Positions 32,553-41,292 of a DNA stretch of 49,176 bases are shown here, in pieces. Both the position numbers and the translations under genes were made by a program. Each line of letters opens with the position of its first letter. The stretch's first letter is position 1. Source of the DNA: an uncultured Clostridia bacterium (GTDB taxonomy: Bacteria > Bacillota > Clostridia > Oscillospirales > Acutalibacteraceae); the NCBI GenBank assembly GCA_947584595.1, contig CANPWP010000014.1:1-49176 (forward strand), in the 5' to 3' direction. The notes below the pieces were generated by a model. The model made no database searches and was not told the DNA's origin. It saw nothing but the letters and a program-made list of their open reading frames with translations.

Positions 32553-33408
32553 TTTTTACCTCCTGTCCCTCGGAGGGACGCTTGTTTCGTTTTTTTAAAA
32601 CTATGAGTAGGATAATAAGCAAGATAATAAGTAAGACAAAAATAACAGATGATACAACTATTGGATTAATCAGAATTGGATTATCAGTTGTATCATCTGT
32701 TGAAATATCAGTTGAAGTGTGAGTTTCAATAACTCTTTCGCCCGTAACAAGCAATCTATGAGTATTTATGCTGTAGGGGGTACAGGTAACAAGAGTAACA
32801 TAGTCTTTGCCGTCAACTATTTGTAATTTACTTATATCATCGGGTTCTACTATGTTTATCTCAACTACCTTATATTTTAATTTATCGTCTAAAACAGTTA
32901 TGTAAAATACATCTCCGATTTCCATTTCAGTTAAATTATCAAACAATATTCGACCTGGGTATGCAGTATGTGCAGAAATAACACTGTGGGTACTTTTTCC
33001 GCCGATAGGGAAGGAGGTATTTGCAGTATGTACGGCTCCTTCCCTTAGTGCGTTTTCGGAATCGTGAAAAATAGGAAGGTTCACATTAATTTTAGGTATT
33101 CGAATATTTCCTATTTGTCCGTTACCGAAATTAAGAATATTTTCATATTTAGCCGTATTGTTAAAGCTTTCATTGGAAAATGCTTTAGACACATTCAAAG
33201 TTAAGTTTTCATTGTATTTTTTAGCTTCAGCCAAATAATTATCTTTCTTGCTCTGACTTATTGATTTAACATTACTGTTATATTGCTTTATTTCAGAATC
33301 ACAGTTTACTTGATTAACATAATTACTTAGAGTAGGATATATAAAAATTAAACCGGACACAATTAAAAGTATAATTGCAATTATTAAAAAGTTGTGTTTC
33401 TTTTTCAT
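32536..33408 (-). CDS. Class C (pilus) sortase
   Basis: 290 residues: an N-terminal helix, a lid-like region (IFHDSENALREG), the catalytic His in SVISAHTAYPG, Cys in YVTLVTCTPYSINTHR with Arg in HRLLVTGER, and a C-terminal transmembrane helix (about 245-270), the full class C layout. It would polymerise the LPQTG pilin encoded just upstream. The last 15 residues (RPSEGQEV...) are encoded by palindrome copy 10, which lies in frame at the very end. Confidence 0.92.
   Translation of the reverse strand: MKKKHNFLIIAIILLIVSGLIFIYPTLSNYVNQVNCDSEIKQYNSNVKSISQSKKDNYLAEAKKYNENLTLNVSKAFSNESFNNTAKYENILNFGNGQIGNIRIPKINVNLPIFHDSENALREGAVHTANTSFPIGGKSTHSVISAHTAYPGRILFDNLTEMEIGDVFYITVLDDKLKYKVVEINIVEPDDISKLQIVDGKDYVTLVTCTPYSINTHRLLVTGERVIETHTSTDISTDDTTDNPILINPIVVSSVIFVLLIILLIILLIVLKKRNKRPSEGQEVKNEQKT
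32564..32580 (+). repeat. 17-bp dispersed palindrome, copy 10 (variant)
   Basis: TGTCCCTC-G-GAGGGACG, last base altered. Within the sortase 3' end (Arg-Pro-Ser-Glu-Gly-Gln) and just upstream of the next gene's ribosome binding site. Confidence 0.82.
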
Positions 33409-33429
33409 ATTCCTACTCCTTCCGTATTA

Positions 33430-34941
33430 TTATGATTTAATTTTTTTGCGAATTACAAAAAGCGTAATTGCCCCGGCAAGTGCAGCAGTTCCGGCAATGT
33501 ATAAAATGATATTGCCATAGCCGCCTGTTTGAGGGAGAACTGTTTGAGTGTTTTTTACTTCAACAGAAGCATATCCGTCAATTGGTGCGCCTGTTACATA
33601 AGTACCGTTAACAAAAGTATCTCCATATGTAACGTCAATGCTTATTTCAATAACATCTGTATATGGGTTGAATCCTTGTGGGGCTTGTGTTTCCTTTATG
33701 AAATACTGACCGCTTTGCAATCTGACTTCTTCATTACTTGAATTGTAGAAATAAACTTTACCGTTTGTATCAGATGTACCTGCAGCAATTGCATTACTTC
33801 CGCTTTCGGCGTCCGCATAAGTATTATACAGTGCAAATTCAGCCCCCGATAAAGCCTCAGCCTTTTCATTGAATTTATCTACATAAATTCCGTATGTATA
33901 AACATACACCGTATTACCTTCAACATCAGATGTAACACCGTTTTTATTGCTGTATTCAAGCTTCTGTTCTTTGTTCGGGTTACCCTCTATACCTATAACA
34001 GCATACTTATTAAGTATTGCACTGTAGGTTACTGATGTATAGTAAACATCAGAAGCATAGAATTTATCAGTTTGCAAATATTCATGTGTAAGAGCAACAT
34101 TAAATAAAGTATTTTCACCCTCGTTTTCACTTGTAATATTTACTGTGTATTCACTGCTGTCAAGGTCTGTGATTTTTGTACCGTCCTCTTTTAAAAGCGC
34201 CACATTAAAGCTATTTTTATCAATAGTTAGTCCTGAGGACATATCATCATAAATAATGTATGAACCAAGTTTCATTGAACTTGAACCGGCTGTAGTTGAA
34301 CGAATTTCAAAATCCACGGTATCTCCCAAGGATACATCTGTAAAGTTTTCATTATCCTTTGTGCTGTTTGTAATTGATTTATGCGTTTCAGGAATATCAT
34401 CATCAACCTTTTCTGCAAGATTAATTTCAGGAATTTCATAAATCCATTCGTCTGTATAATAAGGAAGAGCGAATACGCTGTTAGTTACCGATTTAACGCC
34501 TGCAGGGTAATTGACAGCTCTTACATAATAAATTCCTTGTTCAAGTTCGGAAATTGTCTGGCTGCTTTGCTCACTTGTAATAAAATTACCTACTTTTGTT
34601 GCTTCAGCAGGAAGATTTTCAATCTTATCAAGTTCTGAAAGCATTGTCGGTGTATCGCCGTTTAATATTGAATCTGAAATTTCAGATACAAGGGAAGAAT
34701 ATTTTGTCTCGTAAGGATTTTCAAAGTTTTCTAACCTGCCGACTTGAAATACATCAAATGTATATCCTTTTTTCTCACAGTTTAATGTAAACGATACTTT
34801 TCTATCCTTATCAAGAATATTTGTTCCGGAACTGCTGTTATTTATTTCGGCAGCTCCGACAACGGAAATTGATGAAAAGACTATTAATATAGTCATAAGC
34901 ATTGCTGTAAGAAGCTTTGCTCCAAAGTTTTTCTTTTTCAT
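33430..34941 (-). CDS. LPQTG major-pilin-like protein, in frame with the upstream adhesin
   Basis: 503 residues if translation starts at the internal ATG 34941 (AAGGAAG seven bases upstream). It has its own signal peptide (MKKKNFGAKLLTAMLMTILI, cleavage near VVGAAE), pilin domains with TLNCEKKGYTFDVFQVGRL, a Cna-B-type domain near the end (KFNEKAEALSGAEFALYNTY, closing FIKETQAPQGF) and the sorting signal VLPQTGGYGNIILYIAG with an RKKIKS tail. It is a standard class C sortase substrate. There is no stop codon between it and the preceding adhesin, so it could also be made as part of a polyprotein. Confidence 0.8.
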   Translation of the reverse strand: MKKKNFGAKLLTAMLMTILIVFSSISVVGAAEINNSSSGTNILDKDRKVSFTLNCEKKGYTFDVFQVGRLENFENPYETKYSSLVSEISDSILNGDTPTMLSELDKIENLPAEATKVGNFITSEQSSQTISELEQGIYYVRAVNYPAGVKSVTNSVFALPYYTDEWIYEIPEINLAEKVDDDIPETHKSITNSTKDNENFTDVSLGDTVDFEIRSTTAGSSSMKLGSYIIYDDMSSGLTIDKNSFNVALLKEDGTKITDLDSSEYTVNITSENEGENTLFNVALTHEYLQTDKFYASDVYYTSVTYSAILNKYAVIGIEGNPNKEQKLEYSNKNGVTSDVEGNTVYVYTYGIYVDKFNEKAEALSGAEFALYNTYADAESGSNAIAAGTSDTNGKVYFYNSSNEEVRLQSGQYFIKETQAPQGFNPYTDVIEISIDVTYGDTFVNGTYVTGAPIDGYASVEVKNTQTVLPQTGGYGNIILYIAGTAALAGAITLFVIRKKIKS

Positions 34942-37900
34942 TTTAAATGCTTCCTTTCGTTTTTTGTTTTTTGTAAAATGCAAAATTATAAAGGCCGCAG
35001 CTGCAATTGCCAATAATCCGGAAGTGCCCCAAAATCCAATATTACCGATTGAACCTGTACCAAGCATAATAATATTGTTATCCTTAACAATCAATTCAGG
35101 ATTAAGGGTTGTATCATTTTCCGCAATGATATCAAACGGTATTTTGTTTGCATACGGCATTTTGCCTGCAGGGGATTTTGTTTCTATAAAATTGTACCCC
35201 TCAGCCTGTGGCAGATTATCAATAATAATTCTGCCGTTTTCATCTGTAACAACAGTTGTTATTCCGTCATCATCAGTTGTAAAACTGTAATTGCCGACTT
35301 CATTTTCTTCAACCTTTAGCAGTTCTCCCTGAGAATTGTATAGTTCAAATTCAGCTCCGGCTAATCCGACACCCAAACCGTTCTGTTTATACAGATTTAC
35401 CGAACCTGTTTTAAGAGTGTTTTTAAATGAAACGGTATATGTTTCATCTGCAGTCAAAGTAAATGTCTCATCATTTACAGAATTGTACTTATACGGAATT
35501 GAATAACTACCGTCAGATTTTTTTAATCCAAGCTCTTTGACGGTATATTGAATTTTGATATTATTATCGTTGTATACTCTAAGAGTACCAAAATCTATAT
35601 TACCGTCTTTATCAGTCTTGAAGTCACCATAATTACTGCCTAAGTTATCAGAAAGATTGAAGTAAATATCTGCAACCTCACCATCTTCTGATGTTTTTAC
35701 AAGTTTCGCATTCGCTGTCTGAGGAGCGTTTGTAGCTGTAATTGTAGCCTCTGCTGTTTCATCTGAAATTGTAAAGCTATATGTCTTATTAGATAAAACG
35801 TGATTAGTTGGTGCCTTTGTCTCTTTAAAGTAATAGCTTCCATATGGCAAATCAGATATAGTCAAACGTCCGTTATTGTCAGTTTGAAGCGTTAATCCCA
35901 TAGATCCTGTTTCTGAATAGGTATAACCGCCATATCCTGATTGTGCCAATGGTACATATGTACCGCCTGCTGATGAATACAACTTCCACTCAGAACCCGA
36001 CAGAGAAGTACCATTTTCACTGTCTGTTTTATTTAGTGTTACGCTTCCTGCCTTAGGCGTGTTTGTAGCTGTAATTGTAGCACTCTGAGCACTGTCCGAA
36101 ATTGTAAAGCTATATGTATCATTAGACAAAACATGATTAGTTGGTGCCTTTGTTTCTTTAAAATAATAAGAACCGTAAGGCAATCCGCTTACTGACAAAT
36201 TTCCGTTATTATTAGTTTGAAGCGTTAATCCCAATGTACCTGATTCTGAATAGGTATAACCGCCATAGCCCGATTGTACCAATGGTACGTATGTACCGCC
36301 TGCTGATGAATACAATTTCCACTCAGAACCTGCAAGAGCATTTCTTGTTTTGCTGTCTATTTTTTTCAATGTTACACTGCCTGTTTTTAAATCATCTTTC
36401 AAAACAATTTGAACAGGAGTAATATTACTTCCTGCTGTAACATTAACAGAATATACCCTATTATCTATTCCATAATTAGTTGGTGGATTTTTTTCCTTTA
36501 GGTAATATGTTCCCAATGGTAATTTATCGCTCGTTACAGTACCGTCTGAACCTGTTGTTAAATCTGTAACAAAGGCATAGTCCAAAAGGTTACCGTTGCT
36601 GTCAGTAACGTTTGAGTTATATACAGAATATGTTGCACCTGCAAGACCATTTTTCGTTTGACTATCTTGCTTTATCAGCTTAAATTTACCCAAACAAGTA
36701 TTATAAAAATTAACTGTAATTGCATTTTCTGAAGAAGAGTCTAAAGAAAAATTGTCTGATTCAAGTGTAATTTCTACAGGTTCAGGTTTTTCAAATTCAG
36801 TCGGAATTGAATACCTTCCGTTTGAATTTCGCTTGCCAAGTTCGTCTATAACTAATTGCGTACCAACTGTACCGCCGTTTACATCATCACTTAGCATGCT
36901 TACTGTAGTAATTCCTGAACTGCTTGTGGGTCCGAAAATTTGATATGAATCAGGATTGTTTTTGTCATACACTTTAAAGTAAAATCCACTAACATCATTG
37001 TTATCCGATTTTTTTACAATCCTGAGATATGGGTTATTAATGAAATTTGTCCGACCAACACCTACAACGTTACCTGTTGAATCACCTAAACCTGTACCTA
37101 AATAATATGTCGATGTTACTCCGCCAAGAGATTCACAGCCACTCGGCATATAAAAATCAGACTTGCTGTTTCCCGAAGCATTGGTTTTAAGCCGTCCTAA
37201 TTCCGTAATGGTATATGTGCCGTTAAAAACAGGCTGATTGCTGAATTTACTTATTACATCTGTTTGTCCTAAATCATCAGTAGGTCCTACAATTGCAGAA
37301 AACGGATGTTCATCCTTTCGCTCAACGTAAAAATACCAGCCTGAAAGTGTTTCAGCATTACCAACAGGACTTTCCCCTGAATAACTGTCATCATTATATT
37401 GTTCTTCAGTCCAAACCTCTTTTTGGATAAAAAAATCGTTGCCCTGTGAACCAAGAGTTCTAACATTTATATATCCCCACGGTGGGTCGACTGAACCTGT
37501 ACCGACACAATCTTGCAATTTACTGTCTGTATAGGCAACTATATCAGATGTACTGCCGCCTGTAGGAAATTTAATATTTTTTGAACCTATAGGACTGTTT
37601 AATGTATAAGTTCCTGCCTTTGGCGCATTACAGCTGAATGTAAGATTATTACCGCTCTGAGTTACTGTAAGAGTATAACCGCCAGTCATTGAATATGTTC
37701 CTGCAAAATTAAAGTTGCTTAAAACTTTATTTTTATCGGTTAAACTTTTTGTCCAACAACTCTTTGATGAATCATAAGTCAAATTCACAGTGGGGGCTTG
37801 TTCTCGTGTTGGATGTGTAAATGAAGGTATAATCTGTGCATTATACAAACCATTTGAAATAACATCATAATTGTATCTGATATTACTTCCCGGCTTACTG

Positions 37901-38408
37901 ACTGCATCTCGGTACTTTGTGTTTGTACACTCCATATGATTACTGTTAGCATTACGGTAACCATCTATAAATTCCCAGACAATAGCCGCTGTGGCTATAT
38001 ACTTTTCATCACTGTTTCCTTTTAAATTCTTTGAGTTTCCGTCTTTGCCAAATGTCATTCCATAAAAAATCGCATTTTTTTATATGGAGGTATCTGTGCC
38101 CACGCACCTTTTGACGTGCTTTCAGTGAGAACATCAAGATAATTTAAGTGTGTGCCCGGCTGAATACAATAAGCGTCTTTCGTCCCTGATGAGGATATAG
38201 TAGAAATATGGAATATGGAAACACCTTTTGAGCCACCAGTTACATTTGAATTCCAAGTGATTAAATTTCCTGAACTATCGTATGACTTATTAAGGTCGAT
38301 AGTAACTTTTTCGCCCTCATAAGCAAATGCATTAATTGAAAAACAACTCATTAATACAACTATTGCTATTATGATTGATAAAATTTTAATAGGTATTCTT
38401 TTTATCAA
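34942..38408 (-). CDS. Thioester-type adhesin/pilus tip protein with frameshift and no stop
   Basis: About 1155 residues if the frame is repaired. A TTG start (38408, GAAAGGAGAGGG upstream) gives a signal peptide (MIKRIPIKILSIIIAIVVLM). A thioester-domain region follows with Cys in DAYCIQPGTHL; the frame breaks at an A7 run (38075-38081, minus strand) and resumes in the next frame, KKNAIFYGMTFGKDG. The partner motif reads IATAAIVWEF, where thioester domains have TQxA, so the bond-forming Gln is missing. About seven Cna-B/SpaA-like domains follow (for example VTLKKIDSK...FKETKAP), then a nonstandard sorting region LGTGSIGNIGFWGTSG with a membrane helix and basic tail, and it reads directly into the pilin. 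Confidence 0.65.
35731..36390 (-). repeat. Two near-identical 330-bp Cna-B domain repeats
   Basis: Units at 35731-36060 and 36061-36390 encode the domains containing GSEWKLYSSAGGTYVPL and PYGSYYFKETKAPTNHVLSN; most positions match. They form a tandem domain duplication in the adhesin stalk. Confidence 0.8.
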
Positions 38409-38452
38409 GAAACCCTCTCCTTTCGTTAGAAATGAATAGTAATAACAAAAAA

Positions 38453-38488
38453 TTAATATGTTGGTTCTCGGCAATGCAATCTTTTCAT
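38453..38488 (-). other. Possible 11-codon leader peptide
   Basis: ATG at 38488 with a strong AAGGAG site encodes MKRLHCREPTY and stops 45 bp before the adhesin TTG start. It may regulate or couple translation of the large operon, or be incidental. Confidence 0.35.
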
Positions 38489-38525
38489 GATGATTTCTCC
38501 TTTTTTAATTTGTATTTATAAATAA

Positions 38526-38553
38526 AAAAGACAAAGTTTGAAGCTCTGTCTTT
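38526..38553 (-). terminator. Cargo-type terminator 1
   Basis: Minus strand AAAGACAGAG/CTTTGTCTTT hairpin followed by TTTATT. First of six related terminators in 38.5-47.4 kb; follows the lipoprotein gene. Confidence 0.75.
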
Positions 38554-38626
38554 AATAAAAAAATATTAAGTTTTAATCATTAAACCAGCAATCTTTTTAT
38601 TGCTACAATATGTAGATATTTCTCTT

Positions 38627-39811
38627 TTACCAATCTTTTGTATATTGATTTACCCAAGTTAATAACTTGTTATCAGAAATTTTATATATTTTGTATTCAT
38701 TATTTTCGTAAGACAATACAATATTACTTTTTCTTTTCATAGAATCGTCTCTACTGTAAGAGTTTCCTAATGAATATTTCCAATTTAATTCGTAGTCAAA
38801 GTATACTAATAATTTATTATCTGTTATCCATTTAGTTTGGTTATCGGATGACTGTTTGCATATATCCATATTGTAATCACTATTGCTTCCAGACATACCT
38901 GCTGGTTTCTTTAATGAATCAAACCCTTTCCAAATTTTAGAACATATATCTGTATCAGCATCTGAAGCTATATAATTGAGAGCCTCGGAAGAATTATCGC
39001 CAGAAGCATAACTATTATATAAACCATTCCATATATCTTTAATACTGTCAGTAACATTTTCATCATCAACAGGAACACATACGATATCACTATCTGTAAC
39101 CTCATTATTAGAGGAAGTTACTAATGTTGCAGAATAAGTATAATTTTCAGAAGTAAGCGTTACTTCTATACCTTTCTTTCCCACAAGAGGGAGAGTGTAT
39201 TCCTTTTCCAGACCTGTTATATCGTCTGCGGATTTATTGGTACATAAAGAATCAGATAACTCTATACCATTTACTGATACTTTTGTTTTTCCGCCTACTG
39301 TACGAAAAGTATAGTTAGTATTACAAAATTCGTCTGCTTGCACTACCCATTTGTTTTCATCATTGAGAGCTGTGTGTACAATACTTTCTATATAATCTAA
39401 ATTATTTGAAGAATCCGTTATTGTTACTGTGCAGATTGCTGTACCTGAACCTGATTGTGTTTTTACTGCGGAAACAGTATATTCATCGTAAGAAATATCA
39501 AGTATATCTGCAAAACTGCTTCTCGGTAAATAAAACTCAATATCACTTTCAGAAACAAAGGACTTATCCTTTTCTATACCCAAACAGGATAGAATAGTTT
39601 TATAATCTTTCGCTAACACTGCTTTTATAAATGTTTCAGATACCCCTTCTGCTGAATCTGCATTTATTGTTTCTTCCTTTACACTGTTTGTATTAACTAC
39701 TGTACTTGTATAATCACCCTCTTGAGTGTTTTCTTTGGAACTACAACCACTTATTGCTGTTACTGCTATAATAGCAGCAGTTAAAATTGCTAATAATCTT
39801 TTTACTTTCAT
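38627..39811 (-). CDS. Secreted lipoprotein of unknown function
   Basis: 394 residues. Signal peptide with lipobox AISGCSS (Cys about residue 23). Residues about 50-150 have a VSETFIKAVLAKDYKTILSC start, as in NTF2-like or DUF4878-type lipoproteins. A Big/TcaA-like middle part has VNGIELSDSLC and ITGLEKEYTLPLVGKKG, and a C-terminal domain follows (about 250-394). The TcaA-like order (immature-pilin-like, then NTF2-like) hints at a cell-envelope role. It is a single gene closed by a cargo-type terminator. No direct functional evidence. Confidence 0.6.
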   Translation of the reverse strand: MKVKRLLAILTAAIIAVTAISGCSSKENTQEGDYTSTVVNTNSVKEETINADSAEGVSETFIKAVLAKDYKTILSCLGIEKDKSFVSESDIEFYLPRSSFADILDISYDEYTVSAVKTQSGSGTAICTVTITDSSNNLDYIESIVHTALNDENKWVVQADEFCNTNYTFRTVGGKTKVSVNGIELSDSLCTNKSADDITGLEKEYTLPLVGKKGIEVTLTSENYTYSATLVTSSNNEVTDSDIVCVPVDDENVTDSIKDIWNGLYNSYASGDNSSEALNYIASDADTDICSKIWKGFDSLKKPAGMSGSNSDYNMDICKQSSDNQTKWITDNKLLVYFDYELNWKYSLGNSYSRDDSMKRKSNIVLSYENNEYKIYKISDNKLLTWVNQYTKDW

Positions 39812-39894
39812 ATTAAAACTCCTTTGATTTAAATGTTAATTAAAGAAAATAATATGTATATCCATAAAGTCCCCCTTTCTTTTTTCTAATAAAA

Positions 39895-39920
39895 AAGACA
39901 GAGCCTTTAAACTCTGTCCT
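39895..39920 (-). terminator. Cargo-type terminator 2
   Basis: AGACAGAG...CTCTGTCC with a T6 run on the minus strand; about 65 bp after the 106-aa gene. Confidence 0.75.
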
Positions 39921-39983
39921 TAATTTATTGTTTAATTTAATAAAGTATTAAAATCCATATTAAAAACTTTAATTTAAATTTTG

Positions 39984-40304
39984 TTAAATTTCATTCAACG
40001 GAAATTCATCAATACTAACCCACATTTCATCTGTTAGTTCGCCCTTTGTTAATGCTTCAATAATAATCTTTGGAACACATCTTCCACGATGTAAATAAAT
40101 TTCAGTATTCTCAATTTCTTTATAGTATTCAAGGGTTCTTATATCAATAGAAGGAATAACTCTTTTTTTATCAATATCTGCAACGGTATACCAATATGTA
40201 AGTGGATATTCCTTTATAATTGTATAAATCCTAATGTTTTTATATTTATAAAACATTGTTCCTCTGATACAGTCTAATTCTAATTTTTTTGTGTAATTTA
40301 TCAT
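39984..40304 (-). CDS. Small protein of unknown function beside an HTH regulator
   Basis: 106 residues, soluble, beta-rich at the start (YTKKLELDCIRGTMFYKYKN, IRIYTIIKEYPLTYWYTVADID) with a helical acidic end (KIIIEALTKGELTDEMW). No recognised family. It follows the HTH gene by 18 bp on the same strand, an arrangement seen for toxin-antitoxin or stress modules and small phage-like regulators, but the partner relation is only positional. GAGGAAGTG precedes the ATG. Confidence 0.55.
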   Translation of the reverse strand: MINYTKKLELDCIRGTMFYKYKNIRIYTIIKEYPLTYWYTVADIDKKRVIPSIDIRTLEYYKEIENTEIYLHRGRCVPKIIIEALTKGELTDEMWVSIDEFPLNEI

Positions 40305-40322
40305 TTGTTTTCACTTCCTCGT

Positions 40323-40559
40323 TTATACATCTTTAACTTCCGCATTCGGGTCAACACAATAACCTAATAAAGCATTACAATCTATATTAAAAATTTTACA
40401 AAGCTTTAATAAATTCTTAATGTTAGGCTCAGTTTTTCCTCTTTCATAACAACAGTATGTTGAACGTTCTATTTTGAGTTTATTAGCTACTTCTTGTTGT
40501 GTTAAACTGTTTTGCTCACGAAAGTATTTTAAATTATCGGAAAATAAACGATTATTCAT
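40323..40559 (-). CDS. XRE-family HTH regulator
   Basis: 78 residues: a classic Cro/CI HTH, LKYFREQNSLTQQEVANKL then RSTYCCYERGKTEPNIKNLL, followed by a short acidic tail. Its start overlaps the end of the preceding gene by 8 bp, so it belongs to a small operon from 40989 to 39984. It probably regulates this cargo unit. Confidence 0.85.
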   Translation of the reverse strand: MNNRLFSDNLKYFREQNSLTQQEVANKLKIERSTYCCYERGKTEPNIKNLLKLCKIFNIDCNALLGYCVDPNAEVKDV

Positions 40560-40767
40560 TGTTTTTATCCTCCAGCAGTTTATCTAAATTAATGCCCGAA
40601 AAATTATTTATTGTTTTTTCTTCGAGCGAAAAGAAAGATGTAAGAGTAATAATATTTTGAAAATTTTTTCTTAAAAACATTATAATTTTTTTAAATATAT
40701 TACATACTATACCAACCTTTTCATTTTTTTCTTGCTTATTACTTTTTCCACCATTCTTTTTACTCAT
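40552..40767 (-). CDS. Small basic protein with amphipathic segment
   Basis: 71 residues from the ATG at 40767 (AGGGTGATAT upstream). Lys/Asn-rich N-terminus (MSKKNGGKSNKQEKNEKVG), a hydrophobic-basic stretch (VCNIFKKIIMFLRKNFQNII), then an acidic end. No recognised family. It lies between the small membrane protein and the HTH gene. Confidence 0.45.
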   Translation of the reverse strand: MSKKNGGKSNKQEKNEKVGIVCNIFKKIIMFLRKNFQNIITLTSFFSLEEKTINNFSGINLDKLLEDKNNE

Positions 40768-40794
40768 ACATATCACCCTTATAATACGTCATTT

Positions 40795-40989
40795 CTATTC
40801 TAAGTCAGTATTATTACTGTTTTCTTCATCAATACGATAATTTTGATTGTCATCATCTTCTAATTCATTTTCACCAAAAATTTCCTTAGCCGACTTGACC
40901 ATGCAAATAATACAATTAATAATGTTTAAAATTATAGCTGAAACTGCCAAACTATTTGCAACAGTAAATAAAAAGTTTATTTTATCCAT
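40795..40989 (-). CDS. Small single-pass membrane protein
   Basis: 64 residues: a hydrophobic segment (about 8-32, SLAVSAIILNIINCIICMV) and a very acidic C-terminal tail (ENELEDDDNQNYRIDEENSN). GGAGGTGG lies before the ATG. First gene of a four-gene cargo operon; function unknown. Confidence 0.5.
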   Translation of the reverse strand: MDKINFLFTVANSLAVSAIILNIINCIICMVKSAKEIFGENELEDDDNQNYRIDEENSNNTDLE

Positions 40990-41065
40990 AGTTCCACCTC
41001 CATTTTACATTTTCAGTAAATAATAAAGAAACACTCCAAGTCATAATAAATCTCCTATTCAATAA

Positions 41066-41094
41066 AAAAGACAGAGCCTTTAACTCTGTCTTTT
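41066..41094 (-). terminator. Cargo-type terminator 3
   Basis: AAGACAGAG/CTCTGTCTT hairpin with a T6 run on the minus strand; part of the duplicated sequence shared with 43637-43664. Confidence 0.75.
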
Positions 41095-41121
41095 GTAATA
41101 CATATTAAGTTTTAATTAACA

Positions 41122-41226
41122 AATTAGCAATACGGAATTGTTATCGAATATCCTCCGTCCTCTTGCGCTGTTGCTTTACGGCCTAACTCTTGATAATAAA
41201 CTCCTTCGTGGAACTGATGAATGAGA
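41122..41226 (-). pseudogene. Orphan 3' end of a dockerin-fronted protein
   Basis: Nearly identical to the last ~105 bp of the gene at 43696-44433: on the minus strand it reads FHEGVYYQELGRKATAQEDG then GYSITIPYC and stop. It has no start or dockerin of its own and lies downstream of the dockerin-transglutaminase gene. The following terminator is also duplicated. It looks like the displaced tail of an earlier family member. Confidence 0.8.
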
Positions 41227-41292
41227 CTATTATTTTAAGTAAGCTTAGTAATAAAATTCCTCTCAGTTCAGGGTTTCTTAATTTCTATTATT

